Assembly: GCF_002382885.1 (NCBI RefSeq)
Contig: NZ_NWVL01000051.1
Span: 1-59,903, forward strand
Length of the DNA: 59,903 nucleotides
From: Streptomyces sp. WZ.A104
Lineage (GTDB): Bacteria > Actinomycetota > Actinomycetes > Streptomycetales > Streptomycetaceae
Direction of reading: 5' to 3'
Positions 24,604 to 32,208 of this stretch are shown here, in pieces (the first letter of the stretch is position 1; each line of letters begins with the position of its first letter). The notes beneath the pieces are model-generated. The model saw only the letters and a list, made by a program, of their open reading frames with translations. It had not been told where the DNA came from and searched no databases. A program made the translations under genes and the position numbers.

Positions 24604-25449
24604 TCAGAGCAGCGCGGCGCGCGGGCCGTCGGGCTGCTCCAGTCGGCGTTCCAGAACGGAGCGCGCGATCTCGGAGGACTCCTGGTCGCTCAGCCTCCGG
24701 AAGCCTTCGTCGGTGATGACGGTGACGATCGGGTAGATGCGGCGGGCCACGTCCGGGCCGCCGGTCGCCGAATCGTCGTCCGCGGCGTCGTACAGCGCCT
24801 GCACGACCAGGGTGAGGGCCTGCTCCTCCGTCAGGTCCTCGCGGTAGAGCTTCTTCATCGCGTTGCGGGCGAAGATCGAGCCGGAGCCGGTGGCGGCGTA
24901 GCCGGTCTCCTCCGAGCGCCCGCCGGTGACGTCGTAGGAGAAGATGCGGCCCTTCTCGCGGTCGACGTCGAAACCGGCGAAGAGGGGCACCACGGCGAGG
25001 CCCTGCATGGCCATGGCCAGATTGCTGCGGATCATGGTGGAGAGCCGGTTGGCCTTGCCCTCCAGGGAGAGCTGGGCGCCCTCGACCTTCTCGAAGTGCT
25101 CCAGCTCCAGCTGGAACAGCTTGACCATCTCCACAGCCAGTCCGGCGGTTCCGGCGATGCCTACCGCCGAGTACTCGTCGGCCGGGAAGACCTTCTCGAT
25201 GTCGCGCTGCGCGATCATGTTGCCCATGGTGGCGCGCCGGTCACCGGCCAGGACCACGCCGCCGGGGAAGGACGCCGCGACGATGGTCGTCCCGTGCGGC
25301 GCCTCGATGGCCCCCTGGAGCGGCGGCAGGCTCCGGTTGCCCGGGAGCATCTCGGGCGACTGGTCGGACAGGAAGTCCATGAACGAGGACGACCCCGGCG
25401 TCAGGAAGGCTGCTGGTAGACGCCCGGTGCTACGAGTGTTGGCTTCCAC
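24604..25449 (-). CDS. prcB: 20S proteasome beta subunit PrcB
   Basis: A 281-residue precursor of the catalytic subunit. A 53-residue propeptide ends in EAPHG, and cleavage exposes Thr54 (TTIVAASFPGGVVLAGDRRAT) as the N-terminal nucleophile. The GTG at 25449 (VEANTRSTGRLPAAF) is chosen because it matches the known streptomycete start as remembered; an earlier in-frame codon would extend into the upstream gene. The first 49 bases overlap the end of the endonuclease VII gene, so translation of the two is probably coupled. Confidence 0.95.
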   Translation of the reverse strand: MEANTRSTGRLPAAFLTPGSSSFMDFLSDQSPEMLPGNRSLPPLQGAIEAPHGTTIVAASFPGGVVLAGDRRATMGNMIAQRDIEKVFPADEYSAVGIAGTAGLAVEMVKLFQLELEHFEKVEGAQLSLEGKANRLSTMIRSNLAMAMQGLAVVPLFAGFDVDREKGRIFSYDVTGGRSEETGYAATGSGSIFARNAMKKLYREDLTEEQALTLVVQALYDAADDDSATGGPDVARRIYPIVTVITDEGFRRLSDQESSEIARSVLERRLEQPDGPRAALL

Positions 25450-25919
25450 GCGTTTCCCTCCACGTATGCGGCTGCACGCCTTATGGCATCCGGCCGATCC
25501 TTGAACTGCCCCAGGGCTGCGTTGCAGCTGAAGCACAGTACGCCACGGACCCTACCCGTCTCATGGCAGTGATCCACATGCTCAGCCGGAGCGATTGGAC
25601 AGATACGGCACACGCCCTGCTGAGCCACGATCAGCGCGTCCGGCTCGGCAGGAACAAGGCCCTGCGTGCGCTTGAAGCAGCCGATCCGACCTCGCTCCGC
25701 CCCGCGTTCGCGGCAGGAACTCGACCGGCCGTCGGAAGACGACTTGTCGCGCTCCCACTGGTCATGCGGCTTCACCTCGCCGCGCTGCGTGCAACGTTCG
25801 TGCTCCCGTAGCACCGGCGCCTTGCCCCGGACCGGCTTGCCCTTGGCCTTGGCCTCCTGACGCTGCCGGCAGTACTCGGCAGAGCACTTCCGGCAATACG
25901 CCTGGAGGCCATCACGCAT
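25401..25919 (-). CDS. Recombination endonuclease VII family protein, probably degenerate
   Basis: A 172-residue protein. The C-terminal His-Me (HNH-like) nuclease motif is intact: Cys104 and Cys107, HVDHCH (114-119), then CFSCN (129-133). The preceding zinc-ribbon repeats are damaged: Cys43 and Cys69 each lack the second cysteine of a CXXC pair, and the N-terminus begins in the middle of a repeat (RDGLQAYCRKC). Homology-like sequence continues upstream of the ATG (SFAGERA), with an in-frame stop soon after, which suggests loss of the N-terminal part. A position between pup and prcB is usual in streptomycetes from memory. It may still bind or cut branched DNA, or persist because it carries the prcB start. 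Confidence 0.75.
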   Translation of the reverse strand: MRDGLQAYCRKCSAEYCRQRQEAKAKGKPVRGKAPVLREHERCTQRGEVKPHDQWERDKSSSDGRSSSCRERGAERGRIGCFKRTQGLVPAEPDALIVAQQGVCRICPIAPAEHVDHCHETGRVRGVLCFSCNAALGQFKDRPDAIRRAAAYVEGNAWKPTLVAPGVYQQPS

Positions 25920-26006
25920 GGCCCTTTCACCGGCGAAGGACCGCCGCGGCCGATTCTTCCGTCAACGAGAGCGCTGCCTCTCCCCAGAAGAGTCGGACGT
26001 TCAGCC

Positions 26007-26225
26007 CTATTCCCCACCCTTTTGAACAAATGACCTCACGAAGTCCTCGGCATTCTCTTCCAGGACGTCGTCGATCTCGTCCAGCACCGAGTCGACGTCG
26101 TCGCTCAGCTTCTCCTGGCGCTCCTTGAGATCCTCGGACGCCTGCGCGTCCTGCGCCTGCTCCTCGACCTCCTCGGTGGAACGCGTCGCCTTCTGCTGTC
26201 CGCCGCCGGTGTCCTTGGTCGCCAT
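26007..26225 (-). CDS. pup: Prokaryotic ubiquitin-like protein Pup
   Basis: A 72-residue, largely disordered tag. It has the conserved central helix region (EDLKERQEKLSDDVDSVLDE, residues 31-50) that binds the Mpa/ARC coiled coils, and ends FVRSFVQKGGE. The last residue is Glu72, not Gln, so Pup can be used directly by PafA without deamidation by Dop. The ATG at 26225 (MATKDTGGG) is chosen over an in-frame ATG three codons upstream. It is the first gene of the pup-endonuclease-prcB-prcA run. Confidence 0.95.
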   Translation of the reverse strand: MATKDTGGGQQKATRSTEEVEEQAQDAQASEDLKERQEKLSDDVDSVLDEIDDVLEENAEDFVRSFVQKGGE

Positions 26226-26270
26226 GTAGCTCACCCCGCTCGGTTCGAAGCAATCGAAGCTCTTGATCAG

Positions 26271-26293
26271 ACCCTACCCACGGGGTCCGACAT
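26271..26293 (-). promoter_or_regulatory. Possible RecA-NDp-like promoter upstream of pup
   Basis: On the minus strand ATGTCGGAC, 8 bases, TAGGGT. The spacing and hexamer fit the consensus TTGTCRGTG-N8-TANNNT, but three of nine positions in the upstream element differ. TAGGGT alone would also serve as an ordinary -10 element. The leader to the pup ATG would be about 40 bases. Confidence 0.3.
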
Positions 26294-26354
26294 TTGGCCC
26301 GGTACTTGTCCAACGTCCGGGCCTCAGGTGATTGATTCCCAGTCCGGAGGCCTT

Positions 26355-27866
26355 TCAGCCGCCGGACAGCACCCGGACCAGCTCTTCCGCCGTACGACAC
26401 CGGTCGAGCAGGTCCTTGACGTGCTCGCGCGTCCCGCGCAGCGGCTCCAGCGTGGGCACCCGCTGGAGCGAGTCGCGGTCCGGCAGGTCGAAGATGACCG
26501 AGTCCCAGGAGGCGGCCGCCACATCATCGGCGTACTGCTCCAGGCAGCGGCCCCGGAAATAGGCCCTGGTGTCCTCCGGAGGCTTCGTACGGGCCCTGGT
26601 GACCTCGTCCTCGCCCAGCAGCCGCTTCATCCGCCCACGGGCCGCCAGGCGGTTGTAGAGGCCCTTGTCGGGCCGTACGTCCGCGTACTGGAGGTCCACC
26701 AGATGCAGCCGGGGGGCGTCCCAGTCCAGCGCGTCGCGGCGGCGGTAGCCCTCCATCAGCTCCCGCTTGGCGATCCAGTCCAGCTCGCCCGCCAGACTCA
26801 TCGGATCGGTCTCCAGCCGGTTGAGGGTGTCCTCCCAGCGGGTCAGGATGTCCTTGGTCTGCTCGTCGGCGTCGGTGCCGTACCGCTCGTCCACGTACTT
26901 GCGGGCCAGCTCGAAATACTCCATCTGCAACTGGACGGCGGTGAGTGAACGGCCGCTGCGGAGTGTGATCAACTGCCGCAGATCCGGGTCGTGCGAGACC
27001 TGGTGCAGCGTGCGTACGGGCTGGTCGACGGCGAGGTCGACGTTGATGAAGGCGTCCTCGATCATGGACAGCACCAGGGACGTGGTGCCGAGCTTGAGGT
27101 AGGTGGAGATCTCCGAGAGATTGGCGTCGCCGATGATCACATGGAGCCGGCGGTACTTCTCGGCGTCGGAGTGGGGCTCGTCCCGGGTGTTGATGATGGG
27201 ACGCTTGAGCGTGGTCTCCAGGCCGACCTCGACCTCGAAGTAGTCGGCGCGCTGGCTGATCTGGAAGCCGTGCTCATGGCCGTCCTGGCCGATGCCGACC
27301 CGGCCCGCGCCCGTGACCACCTGGCGCGAGACGAAGAACGGCGTCAGGTGGCGCACGATGTCCGAGAACGGCGTCTCCCGCTGCATGAGGTAGTTCTCGT
27401 GCGTGCCGTAGGAGGCGCCCTTGTTGTCGGTGTTGTTCTTGTAGAGGTGGATCGGCTGCGCGCCGGGGATGGCGGCGGCCCGCTCGGCCGCCTCGGCCAT
27501 GATCCGTTCGCCGGCCTTGTCCCAGAGCACCGCGTCCCGCGGATTGGTGATCTCCGGGGAGCTGTACTCGGGGTGCGCGTGGTCGACGTACAGCCGGGCA
27601 CCGTTGGTGAGGATCACATTGGCCAGGCCGATGTCCTCGTCGGTGAGCTGGCTGGAATCGGCGGTCTCACGGGCGAGGTCGAAGCCTCGCGCGTCGCGCA
27701 GCGGATTTTCCTCCTCGAAGTCCCAGCGGGCGCGGCGCGCCCGGTGCATCGCCGCCGCGTAGGCGTTGACGATCTGGGACGAGGTGAGCATGGCATTGGC
27801 GTTGGGGTGGCCGGGGACGGAGATCCCGTACTCCGTCTCGATGCCCATTACTCGCCGTACGGTCAT
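26355..27866 (-). CDS. dop: Depupylase/deamidase Dop
   Basis: A 503-residue relative of PafA that hydrolyses the bond between Pup and target lysines. It begins with VMGIETEYG and contains the Dop-specific loop (about residues 30-78, SSQIVNAYAAAMHRARRARW and following), absent from PafA. Shared motifs are HLYKNNTDNKGASYGTHENYL and RPIINTRDEPHSDAEKYRRLH. Because Pup here ends in Glu, removal and recycling of Pup is the likely role rather than deamidation. The start ATG at 27866 is followed by a second possible ATG at 27848. Confidence 0.94.
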   Translation of the reverse strand: MTVRRVMGIETEYGISVPGHPNANAMLTSSQIVNAYAAAMHRARRARWDFEEENPLRDARGFDLARETADSSQLTDEDIGLANVILTNGARLYVDHAHPEYSSPEITNPRDAVLWDKAGERIMAEAAERAAAIPGAQPIHLYKNNTDNKGASYGTHENYLMQRETPFSDIVRHLTPFFVSRQVVTGAGRVGIGQDGHEHGFQISQRADYFEVEVGLETTLKRPIINTRDEPHSDAEKYRRLHVIIGDANLSEISTYLKLGTTSLVLSMIEDAFINVDLAVDQPVRTLHQVSHDPDLRQLITLRSGRSLTAVQLQMEYFELARKYVDERYGTDADEQTKDILTRWEDTLNRLETDPMSLAGELDWIAKRELMEGYRRRDALDWDAPRLHLVDLQYADVRPDKGLYNRLAARGRMKRLLGEDEVTRARTKPPEDTRAYFRGRCLEQYADDVAAASWDSVIFDLPDRDSLQRVPTLEPLRGTREHVKDLLDRCRTAEELVRVLSGG

Positions 27867-28059
27867 GCGGCCCTCCTTGCCCGGCGTCGGTCCCGTCCGG
27901 GAGCGACGCTCAAGTACCGCTGCTGTGTCCGGTGCGTGTGTGCGGTGCCCGTCACCACACTGCGCGACTCGGCGGTACCGCAGAGCCTAGAGCGCCTCTG
28001 CGCCGGTGGGGAGATCAATTACGACATTGCTCCGGCATGGCCGGATCGGTGGAATGCGA

Positions 28060-28096
28060 CCGGCTGCGGATACCCCCTCCGGGCATCCGCAGCCGG
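28060..28096 (-). terminator. Terminator after arc
   Basis: CCGGCTGCGGAT (28060-28071) and ATCCGCAGCCGG (28085-28096) form a perfect 12-base stem with a 13-base loop, just after the arc stop. dop must therefore have its own promoter in 27867-28059. Confidence 0.75.
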
Positions 28097-28104
28097 TCCG
28101 CGTA

Positions 28105-29871
28105 TTACAGGTACTGGCCGGTATTGGCGACCGTGTCGATGGACCGCCCGGTGTCCGCGCCCTGCTTTCCGGTGACGAGTGTGCGGATGAAGACGATCCG
28201 CTCACCCTTCTTACCGGAGATCCTGGCCCAGTCGTCGGGGTTGGTGGTGTTCGGCAGGTCTTCGTTCTCCTTGAACTCGTCCACGCAGGCCTGCAGGAGA
28301 TGAGCGACCCGCAGCCCCTTCTGGCCGTGTTCGAGGAATGCCTTGATGGCCATTTTCTTTGCCCGGTCGACGATGTTCTGAATCATCGCGCCGGAGTTGA
28401 AGTCCTTGAAGTACAGGACTTCCTTGTCGCCGTTGGCGTAGGTGACCTCAAGGAAGCGGTTCTCCTCGGACTCCGTGTACATCCGCTCCACGACCGACTG
28501 GATCATGGCGTGGGCGGCGGCCTCCCGCGAGCCGGTGTGCTCGGACAGGTCGTCCGCGTGCAGCGGGAGCGACGGGGTCAGGTACTTCGCGAAGATGTCC
28601 TTCGCCGCCTCGGCGTCCGGACGCTCGATCTTGATCTTCACATCGAGGCGGCCGGGTCGCAGGATGGCGGGGTCGATCATGTCCTCGCGGTTGGAGGCGC
28701 CGATGACGATGACGTTCTCCAGGCCCTCCACCCCGTCGATCTCGGCGAGCAGCTGCGGGACGATGGTGTTCTCCACGTCCGAGCTGACGCCGCTGCCGCG
28801 GGTGCGGAAGAGGGATTCCATCTCGTCGAAGAAGACGATGACGGGGGTACCCTCGCTCGCCTTCTCCCGAGCACGCTGGAAGACCAGGCGGATGTGCCGC
28901 TCGGTCTCGCCGACGTACTTGTTGAGCAGCTCGGGGCCCTTGATATTGAGGAAGTAGCTCTTCCCCGCGGGCTGCCCGGTCACCTCGGCGACCTTCTTGG
29001 CGAGCGAATTGGCGACGGCCTTGGCGATCAGGGTCTTGCCGCAGCCGGGCGGACCGTAGAGCAGGATGCCCTTCGGCGGCCGCAGCTCGTGCTCCTTGAA
29101 GAGGTCGGGGTGCAGATACGGAAGCTCGACCGCGTCGCGGATCAGCTCGATCTGGTCGCCCAGGCCGCCGATCTTGTCGTAGTCGATGTCCGGGACCTCT
29201 TCGAGGACGAGCTCCTCGACCTCGCTCTTGGGAACCACCTCGTAGACGTAGCCGGACCTGGAGTCCAGGAGCAGGGCGTCGCCGGAGCGGATGGTCATGT
29301 CCAGCAGCGGCTCGGCGAGCCGCACCACCCTCTCCTCGTCGGTGTGCCCGACCACCAGGGCGCGCTCGCCGTCCTCAAGGATCTCCTTGAGGGTGACGAT
29401 GTCCCCGGCCCGCTCGAACTCCATGGCCTCGACCACGTTGAGCGCTTCGTTGAGCATGACTTCCTGGCCGCGCCGCAGGTCGTCGAGCTCGACACTGGGG
29501 CTGACGTTCACCCGGAGCTTGCGGCCCCCGGTGAAGATGTCGCAGGTGCCGTCCTCATTGGCCTGCAGGAAGACGCCGAAGCCGGCCGGCGGCTGCGCGA
29601 GCCGGTCGACCTCCTCCTTGAGGGCCACGATCTGGTCACGCGCCTCACGGAGCGTGTTGGCGAGCCGCTCGTTCTGCGCGGACACGCCCGCCAGGTTCGT
29701 CTGCAACTCGACGATCCGCTCTTCGAGAATCCTCGTATGACGCGGAGAGTCGGCGAGCTTGCGTCGCAGGACGGCGATTTCCTGCTCGAGATAGGCAACC
29801 TGGCCGGCTGGGTCCTCTGACCCTCGCGCGGGCCGGATGCCGCGGTTGATGTCGTCGTCGTGGGCTGCCAC
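28105..29871 (-). CDS. arc: Proteasome-associated AAA ATPase ARC/Mpa
   Basis: A 588-residue hexameric unfoldase that recruits pupylated proteins and feeds them to the proteasome. It has an N-terminal coiled coil (about 20-75) that binds Pup, double OB-type domains, then the AAA module with Walker A GPPGCGKT, Walker B VIVFFDEMES and the arginine-finger region ILRPGRLDVKI. The C-terminal GQYL is the motif that docks into the proteasome alpha ring. The GTG at 29871 follows the strong GGAGGAGGTGAGG; an ATG 18 bases upstream would overlap that ribosome-binding site and is rejected. Confidence 0.94.
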   Translation of the reverse strand: MAAHDDDINRGIRPARGSEDPAGQVAYLEQEIAVLRRKLADSPRHTRILEERIVELQTNLAGVSAQNERLANTLREARDQIVALKEEVDRLAQPPAGFGVFLQANEDGTCDIFTGGRKLRVNVSPSVELDDLRRGQEVMLNEALNVVEAMEFERAGDIVTLKEILEDGERALVVGHTDEERVVRLAEPLLDMTIRSGDALLLDSRSGYVYEVVPKSEVEELVLEEVPDIDYDKIGGLGDQIELIRDAVELPYLHPDLFKEHELRPPKGILLYGPPGCGKTLIAKAVANSLAKKVAEVTGQPAGKSYFLNIKGPELLNKYVGETERHIRLVFQRAREKASEGTPVIVFFDEMESLFRTRGSGVSSDVENTIVPQLLAEIDGVEGLENVIVIGASNREDMIDPAILRPGRLDVKIKIERPDAEAAKDIFAKYLTPSLPLHADDLSEHTGSREAAAHAMIQSVVERMYTESEENRFLEVTYANGDKEVLYFKDFNSGAMIQNIVDRAKKMAIKAFLEHGQKGLRVAHLLQACVDEFKENEDLPNTTNPDDWARISGKKGERIVFIRTLVTGKQGADTGRSIDTVANTGQYL

Positions 29872-29909
29872 GGTCCTCACCTCCTCCATGGGGAGCTGGA
29901 CGCTTCCTG

Positions 29910-29937
29910 ACCCTACCTGGGTGGGTGATGATTGAAA
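29910..29937 (-). promoter_or_regulatory. Candidate promoter of arc
   Basis: On the minus strand TTTCAA, a 16-base spacer and TAGGGT. It fits a housekeeping-type promoter loosely and lies about 40 bases before the arc GTG. The 240-base region to the ferredoxin gene shows no other clear signal. Confidence 0.35.
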
Positions 29938-30112
29938 CCCCTAGATCACAAAGACTCCGGGGTGTGTCCGATCTTCACCCTTGCGCTCTCCCTCACGTCA
30001 AGGGAATACCCACCCTTCGGCACCGGAAAGCCGCCGGTTGTATCGTCGAACCGGTCAACACCCGTCAGGGCTGGCTCCAATTGGTTCGGATACGCAGGAA
30101 CGGCAGGACTCA

Positions 30113-30424
30113 ATGACCGTGCAGCAGGACTCGCCGGGCGACAGCGGCACCCAGGATCTGGAGGTCTGGATCGACCAGGATCTCTGCACGGGCGACGGAA
30201 TCTGCGTGCAGTACGCCCCCGAGGTCTTCGAGCTGGACATCGACGGCCTGGCGTACGTGAAGAGCGGTGACGACGAGCTGCTTCAGGACAAGGGCGCGAC
30301 CACTCCGGTGCCGCTGCCGCTCCTCCAGGACGTCGTCGACTCGGCCAAGGAGTGCCCCGGCGACTGCATCCATGTGCGGCGCGTCAAGGACAGCGTCGAG
30401 GTGTACGGGCCGGACGCCGAGTAG
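30113..30424 (+). CDS. Small ferredoxin, single iron-sulfur cluster
   Basis: A 103-residue acidic electron carrier. Four cysteines lie in CTGDGIC near residue 25 and CPGDC near residue 83, as in the short actinobacterial ferredoxins that serve cytochrome P450 or oxidoreductase partners. The conserved APEVFELDIDGLAYVK segment follows the first pair. The ATG at 30113 gives MTVQQDS; upstream in-frame codons lack a ribosome-binding site. It is divergent from arc and a constant neighbour of it in streptomycetes from memory. No redox partner is adjacent. Confidence 0.88.
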   Translation: MTVQQDSPGDSGTQDLEVWIDQDLCTGDGICVQYAPEVFELDIDGLAYVKSGDDELLQDKGATTPVPLPLLQDVVDSAKECPGDCIHVRRVKDSVEVYGPDAE

Positions 30425-30425
30425 C

Positions 30426-31007
30426 TCACACGCTGCGCGCGAGGTCCCCGGAGGTGCGGACGAACGCCTTCCCCTTCCACCGCCAGGAGGCCTGTTCCAC
30501 CTGGTCGGGGCAGCAGCGGGGGACGTCGAGCGAGGAGTAGCCGAGCAGGGTCGCCGAGACGACTCCGCCCCGTACGGCGAAGTCGCCGACCGTCTTCCTG
30601 GCGGCGGGGTCCACCAGGGTCGCCACGACCCGGGGTGCGGGCCCGCTTCCCCGCGTCAGGACGTAGATGCCGCTCGGCGGCGTTCCGGAGCCCGCGTCGC
30701 AGTGCACCACGGCGACGGTTTCCGGCCGCCCGTCGCCGTCGAGGTCCCCGGGGGCCTGTCTGGCGACGGTGGTCCCGGCGCCGCCGCACTCCAGCGGGAA
30801 GTCCACGCCGACCGGGTCCGGGGCGAGGGCTTGCTGGCCGTGCCGGGTGGTGGTCCGCTGCTCGGGGGCCGTGGCGGTGGCGGTGGCCGTACGGGGCTGG
30901 AGCAGCCCGGCCAGCGCGACGACGCCGGCCATCGCGGCGGCCGTGGCGAGCCAGTGCACGGGCTTGGCGGCGGTGTGCGCCAGGTCCGGGAGCGCGGAGG
31001 TCTGCAC
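30426..31007 (-). CDS. Membrane-anchored secreted hypothetical protein
   Basis: A 193-residue protein. A cytoplasmic head of about 16 residues is followed by one hydrophobic segment (WLATAAAMAGVVALAGLL, about 18-35), a low-complexity Thr/Ala linker and an extracytoplasmic domain. The domain contains GDLDGDGRPETV, which resembles a DxDGDG calcium-binding loop of FG-GAP or thrombospondin-type repeats, and three cysteines near the C-terminus including a CC pair. The GTG at 31007 follows AGGAGA. It ends just after the convergent ferredoxin stop. Function unknown. Confidence 0.65.
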   Translation of the reverse strand: MQTSALPDLAHTAAKPVHWLATAAAMAGVVALAGLLQPRTATATATAPEQRTTTRHGQQALAPDPVGVDFPLECGGAGTTVARQAPGDLDGDGRPETVAVVHCDAGSGTPPSGIYVLTRGSGPAPRVVATLVDPAARKTVGDFAVRGGVVSATLLGYSSLDVPRCCPDQVEQASWRWKGKAFVRTSGDLARSV

Positions 31008-31161
31008 GCGGTATGTCTCCTGATGGTTCCTGGGAGTCCCGGGAGGAGGTGGGGAGCACCCCCGAGGGGTGGCCAGCATCGTGCCACACCTCACACTCCG
31101 GCGGAACGGCGGGGTGGGTACGGGTCTCGCCACCGGGCCGCTGTGTCGGCGGCAACGAAAA

Positions 31162-31211
31162 GGCGCCGCCGCCGAGTTCCCCGGTCGGTCGGGGAACTCG
31201 GCGGCGGCGCC
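31162..31211 (-). terminator. Very strong hairpin terminator after trmI
   Basis: A perfect 21-base stem (31162-31182 with 31191-31211) around an 8-base loop, 15 bases past the trmI stop. Confidence 0.85.
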
Positions 31212-31226
31212 GGTGCGTTGGACGGA

Positions 31227-32138
31227 TCAGCCGCGGGAGGCGGCGGAGCCGCTCTGGCTGCCGGGGCCGTCGTAGTCCTCGCCGTAGGCGCCCTTGGAGG
31301 GACGGCGGCGGCGCAGGGGCGGCTCGACGCCGTCCGCGAGGCGGCGGGCGGTGACCAGGAAGCCAGTGTGGCCGATCATGCGGTGGTCGGGGCGGACGGC
31401 GAGGCCCTCCACGTGCCAGTTGCGGATCATCGATTCCCAGGGCTGCGGTTCGGCGAAGCAGCCGATCTCGCGGATGGACTCGACGGTGCGCGAGAGCTGG
31501 GTGGTGGTGGCGACGTAGGCGCAGAGGATGCCGCCGGGCACCAGGGCCTTGGAGACGGCCTCCAGGCACTCCCAGGGAGCGAGCATGTCCAGCACGACGC
31601 GGTCGACGTCGGTGTCGGAGAGGTTGTCCTGGAGGTCGCCGACGGTCAGCTGCCAGGCGGGGTGCGGCGAGCCGAAGTAGCGCTCGACGTTCTGCTGGGC
31701 GATCTCGGCGAAGTCCTCGCGGCGCTCGTAGGAGTGCAGCATGCCCTGCTCACCGATGGCGCGCAGCAGGAAGGTGGAGAGCGAGCCGGAGCCGACCCCT
31801 GCCTCCACGACGCGGGCGCCGGGGAAGATGTCGGCGAAGGCCAGGATCTGGCCCGCGTCCTTGGGGTAGACCACGGCGGCGCCGCGGGGCATGGACAGGA
31901 CGTAGTCGGGGAGCAGGGGGCGCAGCGCGAGGTAGGCGACGTTTCCCGTGGTTCGGACAACACTGCCCTCGGGAGCACCGATCAGCTCGTCGTGCTGGAA
32001 AGAACCCTTGTGGGTGTGGAAGCTCTTTCCGGCCTCAAGCGTGAAGGTGTAGTGGCGTCCCTTGGGGTCGGTGAGCTGGACCTGGTCCCCGACCTTGAAG
32101 GGCCCACGTCGGCGGGCGGCACCGGTCGGTTCAGACAT
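31227..32138 (-). CDS. trmI: tRNA (adenine-58-N1)-methyltransferase TrmI
   Basis: A 303-residue SAM-dependent enzyme that methylates adenine 58 of the tRNA T-loop. The N-terminal domain carries GDQVQLTDPKGRHYTF; the Rossmann domain has motif I VVEAGVGSGSLSTFLL (about 109-124) and VVLDMLAPWE with the catalytic Asp. From memory the gene neighbours the Pup-proteasome cluster in many actinobacteria. A TACGCT hexamer ends six bases before the ATG, so the mRNA may be leaderless. Confidence 0.9.
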   Translation of the reverse strand: MSEPTGAARRRGPFKVGDQVQLTDPKGRHYTFTLEAGKSFHTHKGSFQHDELIGAPEGSVVRTTGNVAYLALRPLLPDYVLSMPRGAAVVYPKDAGQILAFADIFPGARVVEAGVGSGSLSTFLLRAIGEQGMLHSYERREDFAEIAQQNVERYFGSPHPAWQLTVGDLQDNLSDTDVDRVVLDMLAPWECLEAVSKALVPGGILCAYVATTTQLSRTVESIREIGCFAEPQPWESMIRNWHVEGLAVRPDHRMIGHTGFLVTARRLADGVEPPLRRRRPSKGAYGEDYDGPGSQSGSAASRG

Positions 32139-32208
32139 GTGACCAGCGTACCGGTGTTTCAGGGGCCGCCGACCGCCCGGTCCGGGCGGCGGCGGGAGCC
32201 CCGGCGGC

